From Actinocorallia populi (lineage in GTDB: Bacteria; Actinomycetota; Actinomycetes; Streptosporangiales; Streptosporangiaceae), in the NCBI RefSeq assembly GCF_002995495.1, contig NZ_PVZV01000001.1, forward strand, positions 868,001 through 932,000: DNA of 64,000 nucleotides, given 5' to 3'. A program made the translations under genes and the position numbers. This document shows, piece by piece, positions 34,446 through 42,460 of this stretch. Position 1 is the stretch's first letter. Each line of letters opens with the position of its first letter. The notes beneath the pieces are model-generated. The model was not told the origin of the DNA, made no database searches, and saw only the letters and a program-made list of their open reading frames with translations.

Positions 34446-36023
34446 CTACGGGGCGCCCGAGTGCGTCGAGGAGCCGCTCTCGGACATCTCGTAGGGGCTG
34501 TAGGGCGGGGGCGGGGGCCACGCGGACGGGATCTGGCTGCGGCGGCTGGTGCCCCACCAGTCGGGGATGACGGGGAACGAGCCGGACGTGACGGACGCGG
34601 GTTCGGGGAGCTTGGGCGCGGTGCCGGACTCCTCCTCCGGCACGTCGGTGCGGCGCTGCAGGGTGAACAGGGTGACGAGCGCGCCGCAGAACACCAGCGC
34701 GCCGCCCACCAGCAGAGCCACGGACGAGCCCTGCTCGATCGCCTCGACCTTGGTGGAGCCGTCCGCCCGGGCCTCGCGCTGCAGCGCGTTCAGCACGGCG
34801 CCGAGCACCACGATGCCCAGGACGGCGGAGATCTCGCGTCCGACGTTGAGGATGCCGCCCGCGACGCCGGTGCGCTCCTCGGGGATGGCCTTGAGCACGT
34901 ACAGGCCGAGCGGCATGGTCAGAGCCGAGCCCATGCCGACGAGGACGATGCCGGGGAGCAGGGCGACGAAGGTGTCGCCCTGCTCCAGCCGGGAGAAGGC
35001 GACGAGGCCGCAGGCCATGGAGATCATGCCGAAGGTGATCGGGATCCGCGGTCCGAACTTGGCGGACAGCCAGAACCCGATGGGCGTGAGGACGCCGATC
35101 AGGATGGCGGGCGCGATGAAGACGGTGCCGGCCTGGGACGGCGACCAGCCGAGGACCTTCTGCATGAAGTTGCCGGCATAGGTGAGGACGCCGGAGAAGC
35201 CCATGCCCCACAGGATCTGGCCGAGGAGACCGCCGCTGAACGCCTTGTTGCGGAAGAACTCCGTGGTGATCATGGGGTTGGGCGCCCACTTCTCCACCAG
35301 CACGAACGAGCCGAGGGCCAGGGCGGCGAGCGCGAACACGGCGAGCACGCTGGGGTGCGTCCAGCCGAGGTGGTCGCCGGAGTGGATGGCGTAGGTGATG
35401 GAGAAGAGCAGGGTCGCGGAGGTGAACACCGCGGGCAGGTCGACGCTCTCCGCGCTGTCCTCGCTCTGCCCGTCCAGGACGAACAGGCCCAGGGCGATGA
35501 CGCACAGGCCGGGCACGACGTTGATCAGGAAGATCCAGTGCCAGCTGAAGGCCTCGGTGATCAGGCCGCCGAGGGTGGGGCCGAGGGCGGAGGCGACGGT
35601 CCCGGTGAGGATGAAGACCAGGTTGCCGATCGACTTCTGCTTGTCGGTCCGCTTGTTGAGCACCATGACCAGCGTCGCGGGGAGCGCCAGCGCGGCCCCG
35701 GCGCCCTGGAGCACCCGGAACAGGATCAGGTGGGACAGTTCCTGGGACAGTCCCGCGCCCAGTGAGGCGAGGGTGAAGGCGGCCATGCCGATCGTGTAGA
35801 TGCGCCGGCAGCCGTACACGTCGACGAGTCGCCCGCCCGCGATCATCAGGCACGAGAAGATCAGAATGTAGGACGTGACGACCCAGGTCACAGCCTGAAG
35901 ACTCGTGCCGAAATACTTCTCCAACGTCGGCAGCGCGATGTTGGTGACCGTGTTGTCGAGGGTGACCATGAACCCGCTGATGGCCACGACCACCAGCGTC
36001 CACCCGTACCTGTCCCTTACCAT
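34446..36023 (-). CDS. MFS transporter, DHA2 (EmrB/QacA) family
   Basis: A 525-residue 14-helix antiporter. It has the family start (MVRDRYGWTLVVVAISGFMVTLDNTVTNIALP), motif A region GRLVDVYGCRRIYTIG and motif C region TVASALGPTLGGLI. The C-terminal tail is a Ser/Pro/Tyr-rich cytosolic extension. Such proteins export drugs or secondary products using the proton gradient. It is divergent from the PKS with 161 bp between starts and forms an operon with the glycosyltransferase. Confidence 0.88.
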   Translation of the reverse strand: MVRDRYGWTLVVVAISGFMVTLDNTVTNIALPTLEKYFGTSLQAVTWVVTSYILIFSCLMIAGGRLVDVYGCRRIYTIGMAAFTLASLGAGLSQELSHLILFRVLQGAGAALALPATLVMVLNKRTDKQKSIGNLVFILTGTVASALGPTLGGLITEAFSWHWIFLINVVPGLCVIALGLFVLDGQSEDSAESVDLPAVFTSATLLFSITYAIHSGDHLGWTHPSVLAVFALAALALGSFVLVEKWAPNPMITTEFFRNKAFSGGLLGQILWGMGFSGVLTYAGNFMQKVLGWSPSQAGTVFIAPAILIGVLTPIGFWLSAKFGPRIPITFGMISMACGLVAFSRLEQGDTFVALLPGIVLVGMGSALTMPLGLYVLKAIPEERTGVAGGILNVGREISAVLGIVVLGAVLNALQREARADGSTKVEAIEQGSSVALLVGGALVFCGALVTLFTLQRRTDVPEEESGTAPKLPEPASVTSGSFPVIPDWWGTSRRSQIPSAWPPPPPYSPYEMSESGSSTHSGAP

Positions 36024-36060
36024 TTAGCCCCCATCAAGTCATATTTCGGGGCCGGAGCTC

Positions 36061-36078
36061 TTGTCATCGAGGTGATAA
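36061..36078. promoter_or_regulatory. Palindromic operator between MFS and PKS genes
   Basis: An imperfect 6-6-6 inverted repeat, TTGTCA-TCGAGG-TGATAA, centred about 115 bp upstream of the PKS start and about 47 bp from the MFS start. It matches 16 of 18 bases of the minus-strand reading of the site at 26079-26096 before the FAAL. Similar distance to the start in both cases argues that the site is functional. It could control both divergent units. Confidence 0.65.
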
Positions 36079-36184
36079 GGAACACCCGGGATTCGTGGTC
36101 CGCGTGCGAAGAGAGATGCGGCCAAACCAGGACAAGGTGGTCCCTCCGCACCGACCCATGCCACCACCTTGGGGGAGCCTCACC

Positions 36185-39100
36185 ATGCCGGAAACCGTAG
36201 GTTCCCGATCCGCGGAGTCGGGCAATCCGCAGCTCCAGGTTGAGATCCGAAATTTCCTCATCAATGAGATAGCACATCGTGCCGCACTGGTGCCCGGTGA
36301 AGTGGATGTGGATCAGCCCCTCGAGGAGTTCGGCCTGGCCTCCCGCGACGCCGTCGCGATCGCCGGCGAGCTCGAGGAGCTGCTCGGCCGCTCGCTGCCC
36401 GCCACGCTGGTCTGGGAGCACCCGACCATCAGCCGGATCGCCGCCGCGCTCAGCGGCGGAGCCGTCCCCGAGGAGACCGCCGCGCCCCGGAGCGCCTCGG
36501 CGGCCTCGAGCGACGAGCCGATCGCCGTGGTGGGCATGGGCTGCCGCTTCCCCGGCGGGATCAACGGACCCGAGGACTTCTGGCGCTTCCTCCTGGAGGA
36601 GGGCGACGCGATCGGCGAGGTGCCCGAAGGCCGCTGGGACGCCTTCGACGACGGCTCGCCGGAGATCGCGGACCTGCTCGGGAAGGTGACCCGCCGGGGC
36701 GGCTTCCTGGACGACATCGCCGGCTTCGACGCGCGGTTCTTCGGCATCACCCCGCGCGAGGCGGCCGTCATGGACCCGCAGCAGCGCCTGCTGCTGGAGG
36801 TGGCCTGGGAGTCGCTGGAGCACGCCGGCATCGCCCCCGCCGGGCTGCGCGGCACCCGCACCGGCGTCTTCGTCGGCGTCTCGGCCCCCGAGTACGCGGG
36901 CCTGACCGCCTCCGACCTGACCCGCCTGGAGGCGTTCACGGCCACCGGCGCGGCGCTCAGCATCGTCGCCAACCGCCTGTCGTACCTGCTCGACCTGCGC
37001 GGCCCGTCCATGATCGTGGACACCGCCTGCTCCTCCTCCCTCGTCTCGACCCACCTGGCGGTCCAGTCGCTGCGCAGCGGCGACAGCGACGTGGCCCTGG
37101 CGGGCGGCGTGAACGTGCTGCTCTCGCCGACCATCACGATGACGTTCGACGCGGCGGGCGGCACCGCCGCGGACGGACACTGCAAGGCGTTCGACGCTTC
37201 GGCGGACGGGATGGTTCGCGCCGAGGGCTGCGGCGTCGTCGTCCTGAAGCGGCTCTCGGACGCCCGCCGCGACGGCGACCGCGTCCTGGCCGTCATCACC
37301 CGGTCCGGCGTCAACTCCGACGGCCGCTCCAACGGGATGGTCGCGCCGAACGCCGAGGCGCAGAAGACCCTGCTGCGCGAGGTGTACGCCGCCGACCGCG
37401 ACCTGGACTACATCGAGGCGCACGGCACCGGCACCTTCCTGGGCGACCCGATCGAGGCCAGGGCGATCGGCGAGGTGCTCGGCGGCGGCCGCACCGAGCC
37501 GCTGCTGCTCGGCTCGGTCAAGTCCAACCTCGGCCACATGGAGGCCGCCGCGGGCGTCGCGGGCCTGATCAAGACGGTGCTGTCCCTGCGGAACCGGACG
37601 ATCCCCGCCTCCCTGCACTTCACCGAGCCCAACCCGCACATCCCGTTCGACGAGCTGAACCTCGCGGTCGCCGCCGAGCGCACGCCCTGGCCGTCCCGCG
37701 AGGGGCGCCCGCCGCGCGCCGGCGTGTCGGCGTTCGGGTTCGGCGGGACCAACGCCCACCTCACGCTGGAGGCGGTCGAGGAGCCCGCGCGGACCGTCGA
37801 GCCGGTCCCGGTGCGCACGTTCCCGCTGTCCGACGCCGCGGCCGACCGCATCGCCGACTACGCGAAGGTCCTGCTCGAGGAGCTGGACGCCGCCGAACCG
37901 GCGGACCCGGCGGACATGGCCGCGACGCTCCGCCGCCGCGACCCGCGCGGACGCGCGCGGGCCGCGGTCGTCGCCCGCGACCTGGACGGGCTGCGCGCGG
38001 GCCTGACCGCGCTGGCCGAGGGCGCCCCCCACCCGGGCGTGGTCACCGGCACGGCGGTCGGCACGCCGGGCCGCCCGGTGTTCGTCTTCTCCGGGTACGG
38101 CGCGCAGCGCCCCGGCATGGCGCAGTCCCTGCTGGCGGAGGAGTCGGCGTTCGCCGAGGCGATCGACGACCTGGACGCCCTCTTCGTCGAGGAGGCCGGT
38201 CTCGCGCTGTGGGACCTGCTGGAGAGCGGCCGCATGCCCGAGGGCCCGGCCGAGATCATGCCGGTGCTCTTCGCGGTGCAGGTCGGCCTGGCCCGGATGT
38301 GGAGCTCCTACGGGATCGAGCCCGCCGCGGTCATCGGCCACTCGATGGGCGAGGTCGCCGCGGCCGTCGTCTCCGGGGCGCTCACCCCCGCCGACGGCGT
38401 CAAGGTGATCGTGCGCCGGTCGCGGCTGATGACGGCGCTGGTAGGCGGCGGCGGCATGGCCGTGCTCGGCTGCGGCCTGCCGGAGCTGGCCGGATACGAC
38501 GGCCCCGAGGTGCACCCGGCGGTGTTGTCCTCACCGCGCCAGACCGTGGTGACCGGCGAGAACGAGGCGATCGAGGCGGTGCTGGCCTGGGCGTCGGGTC
38601 TCGGCCACCTGGCCCGCCAGGTCAAGGCCGAGGGTGCGGGCCACTCCCCGCAGGTCGAGCCGCTGCTGCCGGAGCTGCGGGAGCTGCTCGCCGAGCTGAA
38701 GCCGAGGACCGGCACGGTCCCGATGTACACGACCGCGCTGGAGGACCCGCGCAAGCTGCTCGACGGCTCGGCCCCCCTGGACGCCGAGTACTGGGCCGCG
38801 AACCTGCGCAACCCCGTCCGGCTCGCGGACGCGGTCACCGCCGCCGCGCAGGACGGGCACCGCACGTTCGTCGAGGTCAACGCCCACCCGATCCTGTCGA
38901 TGGCGGTCGGGGAGACCCTGGAGGGCTCCGGAGCGCTGGTCACGCACTCGCTCAGGCGCGCCCCCAAGGGGCAGGAGACCGACGACACGCTGACGTTCCA
39001 CGCCCGGCTCGCCGAACTGGCCGTGCACGGGCACCGGACGGCGGCGCCCGCCGACGGCGCGCTCGTCGACCTGCCGCGCGCCCCGTGGCGGCACGAGCGG

Positions 39101-42100
39101 CACTGGGCGGACGGCGCCCGCCGCGTCGCCGGGAGCGACGTGCACCCGCTGCTCGGCTCGCACGTCGAGCTGCCCGGCGAGGAACGCCACGCCTGGCAGG
39201 GCGGGATCACCTGGGACGGCCCGCTGCTGCCCGCGGCCGCCGTGGCCGAGATGGCGCTGGCCGCCGGCGCGGAGACCGGCGCGGACACCGTCCAGGGCCT
39301 GGCGCTCCACCGGCTCGTGGCGCTGTCGGACGGGACGACGCTGAGCACCACGCTCTCCGAGGACGGCCAGGTCGAGATCCACACCCGCACCCCGGCCGGA
39401 ACGTGGGCGCGCGTCGCGTCCGCCGAGACCGTCCTGGCCGCGGGGGAGCCGGCGGACCTCGAGGGGGGCGCGGTCTCCACCGTGGAGGCGGCCGTGCGCG
39501 GCAGCCGCCACTACCGGCTGCACCCCGAGGTCTTCGACCGCTGCCTGAGGCTGCTCTCCGCCGAGGTCGGCGAGCCCGGGTGGCTGCCGGAGTCGATCGC
39601 CGAGCTGCGCGTCCTCGGCCCCACCCACCGGGGCGGGCGCTGCCGGGTGCGCGTCGAGCACACCGACCGCGGCGTGATCGGCGAGGTCCGCCTCCACGGC
39701 GAGGACGGCGCCCTGCTGCTCGCCGCGAGCGGGATCGCCCTGTCCCGGCCGGAGGACGTGCCGGTGCCGCTGGCGGACAAGCTCGTCGAGAGCGTCTGGG
39801 CGCCTTCGGAGCTGCCCGCCGAAGACGGCGGCGAGCCGGAGGGCGTGCTGGTCGCCGACGACCTGGACTGGTCGGACGCCGAGGCGGCCGTGAAGGCGCT
39901 GCTCACCCCGCAGACCCGGCACGTGGTGCTGGTCCCGCCGGTGCGGGACGAGGCGCTGGTGCTGGCCGTGGCGGGGGCGACGCGGGCCCTGACGTCGCAG
40001 CGGTTGTGGCTGGTCACCCGGGGCGCGCAGCCGGTGCTGCCCGCCGAGGCGGGCCGGCCCGAGCAGAGCTTCCTCACCGCGCTGGTCCGGGTGCTCGGCT
40101 TCGAGCAGCCCGGCCTGCGCGCCACCCTGATCGACCTGCCCGGCGGGCCGGACGGGCGGCTGGCCGAGGCCGAGCTCGCCCTCGTGCGGCGCGAGGTCGC
40201 CGCCGCGACCGCCGACACCGAGATCGCCTGGCGCGACGGGAGGCGCCACACCAGCCGGCTGGCCGCCGCGAGCCTGCCCGAGGGCAGGCCGCGCAGGGTC
40301 GTCCGGCGCGGCGGCTCCTACATCATCACCGGCGGTTACGGCGGCATCGGGCTGGTCACCGCCCGGCTCCTGGCCGAGCGCGGCGCGGGCCGGATCGTCC
40401 TGTCGGGCCGTTCGGGCCCGTCGCCGGAGGGCGAGAAGGCCATCGCGAGGCTGCGCGAGTCCGGGGTGGACGTCGGGGTGGTGCTCGGCGACATCGCCGC
40501 CGAGGGCATGGCGGAGCGGCTGGTCGCGGTCGCCCGCGAGGGCGGCCGCAAGCTGTGCGGCATCGTCCACGGCGCCGCCGGGATGGCCGACCGGCTGGTC
40601 GCCGAGATCGGTCCCGAGGACCTCCACAGGGTGTGGACGCCGAAGGTCGCCGGCGCCTGGCGCCTGCACGAGGCGGCTCCCGACGACCTCGACTTCTTCG
40701 CCGTGCACTCCTCGGCCGCGGCCCTGCTCGGCTCGCCGGGCCAGGGCTCCTACGCCGCGGCCAACGCCGCGCTCGACGCGCTCGTCGCCCACCGGCGCGC
40801 GCGGGGCCTGTCCGGCACCACGATCAACTGGGGCACCTGGTCCCAGGTCGGCGGCGCCACCGACGCGGGCGTCACGGTCATCGAGCCGATCTCCCCGCAG
40901 GAGGGCACCGAGGCGCTGGAGGCCCTGCTGGCCTTCGACCGCCCCTCGACCGGCGTGCTGCGCTTCGACGCGGCCAAGGCGGTCGAGCTGTTCCCCGAGA
41001 TCAAGCGCATGCCGTTCTACGAGGCGCTCGTCGCCGCCGCGGGCACGGCCGCCGCCCAGGACGACTGGGCGGGCCCGGACGCGCTGCGCGGCCTGCCCCC
41101 CGAGGAGGCGCGCAAGGCCATCCGCGGCCGGGTGCTGCAGCGGGTGTCGTCCATCCTCGGCTTCGACGCCGCCCGGCTCGACCCGTCCGTGCCGCTCACC
41201 GAGCTGGGCCTGGACTCCCTGGTCGCGGTACGGATCAAGAGCGCGATCGAGCACGACCTCGGCCTGACGGTCCCGCCCTCGGTGCTGCTGCAGGGCGCGA
41301 GCGTCGACGTCTTCGAGGAGTGGGCGGCCGGCGAGCTCGGCATCGGCGGGACCGCCGGGCGCGAGCAGGACGACAGCGGCTACGTGATGCCGCGCGACGC
41401 CGCCGAGCGCACCGCCGTCCGGTTGTTCGAGGAGCAGCTGGGCCTCGAGCGGGTGAGCGTCGTGGAGAACTTCTTCGAGCTGGGCGGCCAGGAGCACCAG
41501 GCCGACCAGATCCACGCGGCCCTCGCCGCCGAGTTCCGCACGAAGTTCGACCGGATGGAGCTGTTCGCCAACCCGACGGCCGAAGGCGTCGCCGACGTCA
41601 TCCGGGCGGTGGAGGAGGAGGCCGCGCGGCAGACCGTCCGGCCCCTGCAGCCGCTCGGCGCAGGGCGCCCCTTCTTCGCGGCGCACCCGGCGGGCGGCAC
41701 CACCGGCTGCTACCGGCAGCTCGCCGAGCTGACCGGCACCGCGCAGCCGTTCTACGGGCTGGAGCGCTGGGAGGACGCGCCCAGTGTCGAGGAGCGCGCC
41801 GCCCGGTACGTCGAGCACATCCTGGCCACCCAGCCGGAGGGCCCCTACCGGCTCGGCGGCTGGTCCTTCGGCGCCACCCTCGCCTACGAGACCGCGCAGC
41901 AGCTCCGCGCGGCCGGGCACGACGTCGAGTTCGTGGCGCTGTTCGACGGCGGGGTGCCGCTGCCGACCGACGACGACGAGGACAACCTCGCCAAGCGGTT
42001 CGCGGGGTTCGCCGCCTATCTCACCGAGACGTACGGGATGGAGGTGGAGCTGGAGTACGAGGAACTGGCCGGAAAGAGCGAGGACGAGATGTTCGCGCTC

Positions 42101-42427
42101 GTCGCCGAACGGGCCGCACCCGTGATGGCGTCGCTCCCCCCGGCCGTCCTGCACCACCAGCTGACCTCGCACCAGGACACCCGAACGCTGGAGAGGTACA
42201 CCTACCGCCCGTACGACGGCCGGGTGATCCTCTACAAGGCGCCTCTGCCCACTCCCTGGGCGGTGCAGGACGCGCGTTACATCGACCTCGACGACACCAA
42301 CGGCCTCGGCCCGCTGTGCCCCCGCCTGGAGATCGTCGAAGTCACGGACACGCATCACCTCAACCTGCTGGACCCGCCCGGAGTGCACCTCATCGCCGCG
42401 CATCTGGCGGGGGAGCTGGCCCGTTGA
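36185..42427 (+). CDS. Pks13-like type I polyketide synthase
   Basis: A 2080-residue multidomain enzyme. Domains: N-terminal carrier (about 17-95; Ser53 in FGLASRDAV, like the Pks13 FadD32-loaded carrier), KS (about 109-535; Cys282 in TACSSS, His in EAHGTGT), AT (about 632-953; Ser720 in GHSMGE; later motif GAGH), a DH-fold region (about 987-1190) in which the HxxxGxxxxP segment is missing, KR (about 1200-1555; TGGYGGIG and a Ser/Tyr/Asn site), carrier (about 1634-1715; Ser1678 in GLDSL), a second carrier-like domain (about 1739-1802) with Glu1770 at the Ser position, and TE (about 1828-2080; Ser1894 in GWSFG). It should condense a FAAL-loaded fatty acyl with an alkylmalonyl unit, reduce the beta-keto group and keep the hydroxyl. 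ATG 36185 has GGGGGAG upstream. Confidence 0.9.
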   Translation: MPETVGSRSAESGNPQLQVEIRNFLINEIAHRAALVPGEVDVDQPLEEFGLASRDAVAIAGELEELLGRSLPATLVWEHPTISRIAAALSGGAVPEETAAPRSASAASSDEPIAVVGMGCRFPGGINGPEDFWRFLLEEGDAIGEVPEGRWDAFDDGSPEIADLLGKVTRRGGFLDDIAGFDARFFGITPREAAVMDPQQRLLLEVAWESLEHAGIAPAGLRGTRTGVFVGVSAPEYAGLTASDLTRLEAFTATGAALSIVANRLSYLLDLRGPSMIVDTACSSSLVSTHLAVQSLRSGDSDVALAGGVNVLLSPTITMTFDAAGGTAADGHCKAFDASADGMVRAEGCGVVVLKRLSDARRDGDRVLAVITRSGVNSDGRSNGMVAPNAEAQKTLLREVYAADRDLDYIEAHGTGTFLGDPIEARAIGEVLGGGRTEPLLLGSVKSNLGHMEAAAGVAGLIKTVLSLRNRTIPASLHFTEPNPHIPFDELNLAVAAERTPWPSREGRPPRAGVSAFGFGGTNAHLTLEAVEEPARTVEPVPVRTFPLSDAAADRIADYAKVLLEELDAAEPADPADMAATLRRRDPRGRARAAVVARDLDGLRAGLTALAEGAPHPGVVTGTAVGTPGRPVFVFSGYGAQRPGMAQSLLAEESAFAEAIDDLDALFVEEAGLALWDLLESGRMPEGPAEIMPVLFAVQVGLARMWSSYGIEPAAVIGHSMGEVAAAVVSGALTPADGVKVIVRRSRLMTALVGGGGMAVLGCGLPELAGYDGPEVHPAVLSSPRQTVVTGENEAIEAVLAWASGLGHLARQVKAEGAGHSPQVEPLLPELRELLAELKPRTGTVPMYTTALEDPRKLLDGSAPLDAEYWAANLRNPVRLADAVTAAAQDGHRTFVEVNAHPILSMAVGETLEGSGALVTHSLRRAPKGQETDDTLTFHARLAELAVHGHRTAAPADGALVDLPRAPWRHERHWADGARRVAGSDVHPLLGSHVELPGEERHAWQGGITWDGPLLPAAAVAEMALAAGAETGADTVQGLALHRLVALSDGTTLSTTLSEDGQVEIHTRTPAGTWARVASAETVLAAGEPADLEGGAVSTVEAAVRGSRHYRLHPEVFDRCLRLLSAEVGEPGWLPESIAELRVLGPTHRGGRCRVRVEHTDRGVIGEVRLHGEDGALLLAASGIALSRPEDVPVPLADKLVESVWAPSELPAEDGGEPEGVLVADDLDWSDAEAAVKALLTPQTRHVVLVPPVRDEALVLAVAGATRALTSQRLWLVTRGAQPVLPAEAGRPEQSFLTALVRVLGFEQPGLRATLIDLPGGPDGRLAEAELALVRREVAAATADTEIAWRDGRRHTSRLAAASLPEGRPRRVVRRGGSYIITGGYGGIGLVTARLLAERGAGRIVLSGRSGPSPEGEKAIARLRESGVDVGVVLGDIAAEGMAERLVAVAREGGRKLCGIVHGAAGMADRLVAEIGPEDLHRVWTPKVAGAWRLHEAAPDDLDFFAVHSSAAALLGSPGQGSYAAANAALDALVAHRRARGLSGTTINWGTWSQVGGATDAGVTVIEPISPQEGTEALEALLAFDRPSTGVLRFDAAKAVELFPEIKRMPFYEALVAAAGTAAAQDDWAGPDALRGLPPEEARKAIRGRVLQRVSSILGFDAARLDPSVPLTELGLDSLVAVRIKSAIEHDLGLTVPPSVLLQGASVDVFEEWAAGELGIGGTAGREQDDSGYVMPRDAAERTAVRLFEEQLGLERVSVVENFFELGGQEHQADQIHAALAAEFRTKFDRMELFANPTAEGVADVIRAVEEEAARQTVRPLQPLGAGRPFFAAHPAGGTTGCYRQLAELTGTAQPFYGLERWEDAPSVEERAARYVEHILATQPEGPYRLGGWSFGATLAYETAQQLRAAGHDVEFVALFDGGVPLPTDDDEDNLAKRFAGFAAYLTETYGMEVELEYEELAGKSEDEMFALVAERAAPVMASLPPAVLHHQLTSHQDTRTLERYTYRPYDGRVILYKAPLPTPWAVQDARYIDLDDTNGLGPLCPRLEIVEVTDTHHLNLLDPPGVHLIAAHLAGELAR

Positions 42428-42460
42428 TCGATGACGCCGCGACCAAGCCGAGGAAGAGAC

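Noticed and set aside
36185-42427. Considered the PKS as an enediyne or ordinary modular PKS
   Set aside because: The N-terminal GLASRDAV carrier, single module, TE and linked FAAL and CCR fit a Pks13-type condensing enzyme better; no enediyne cassette genes are present.
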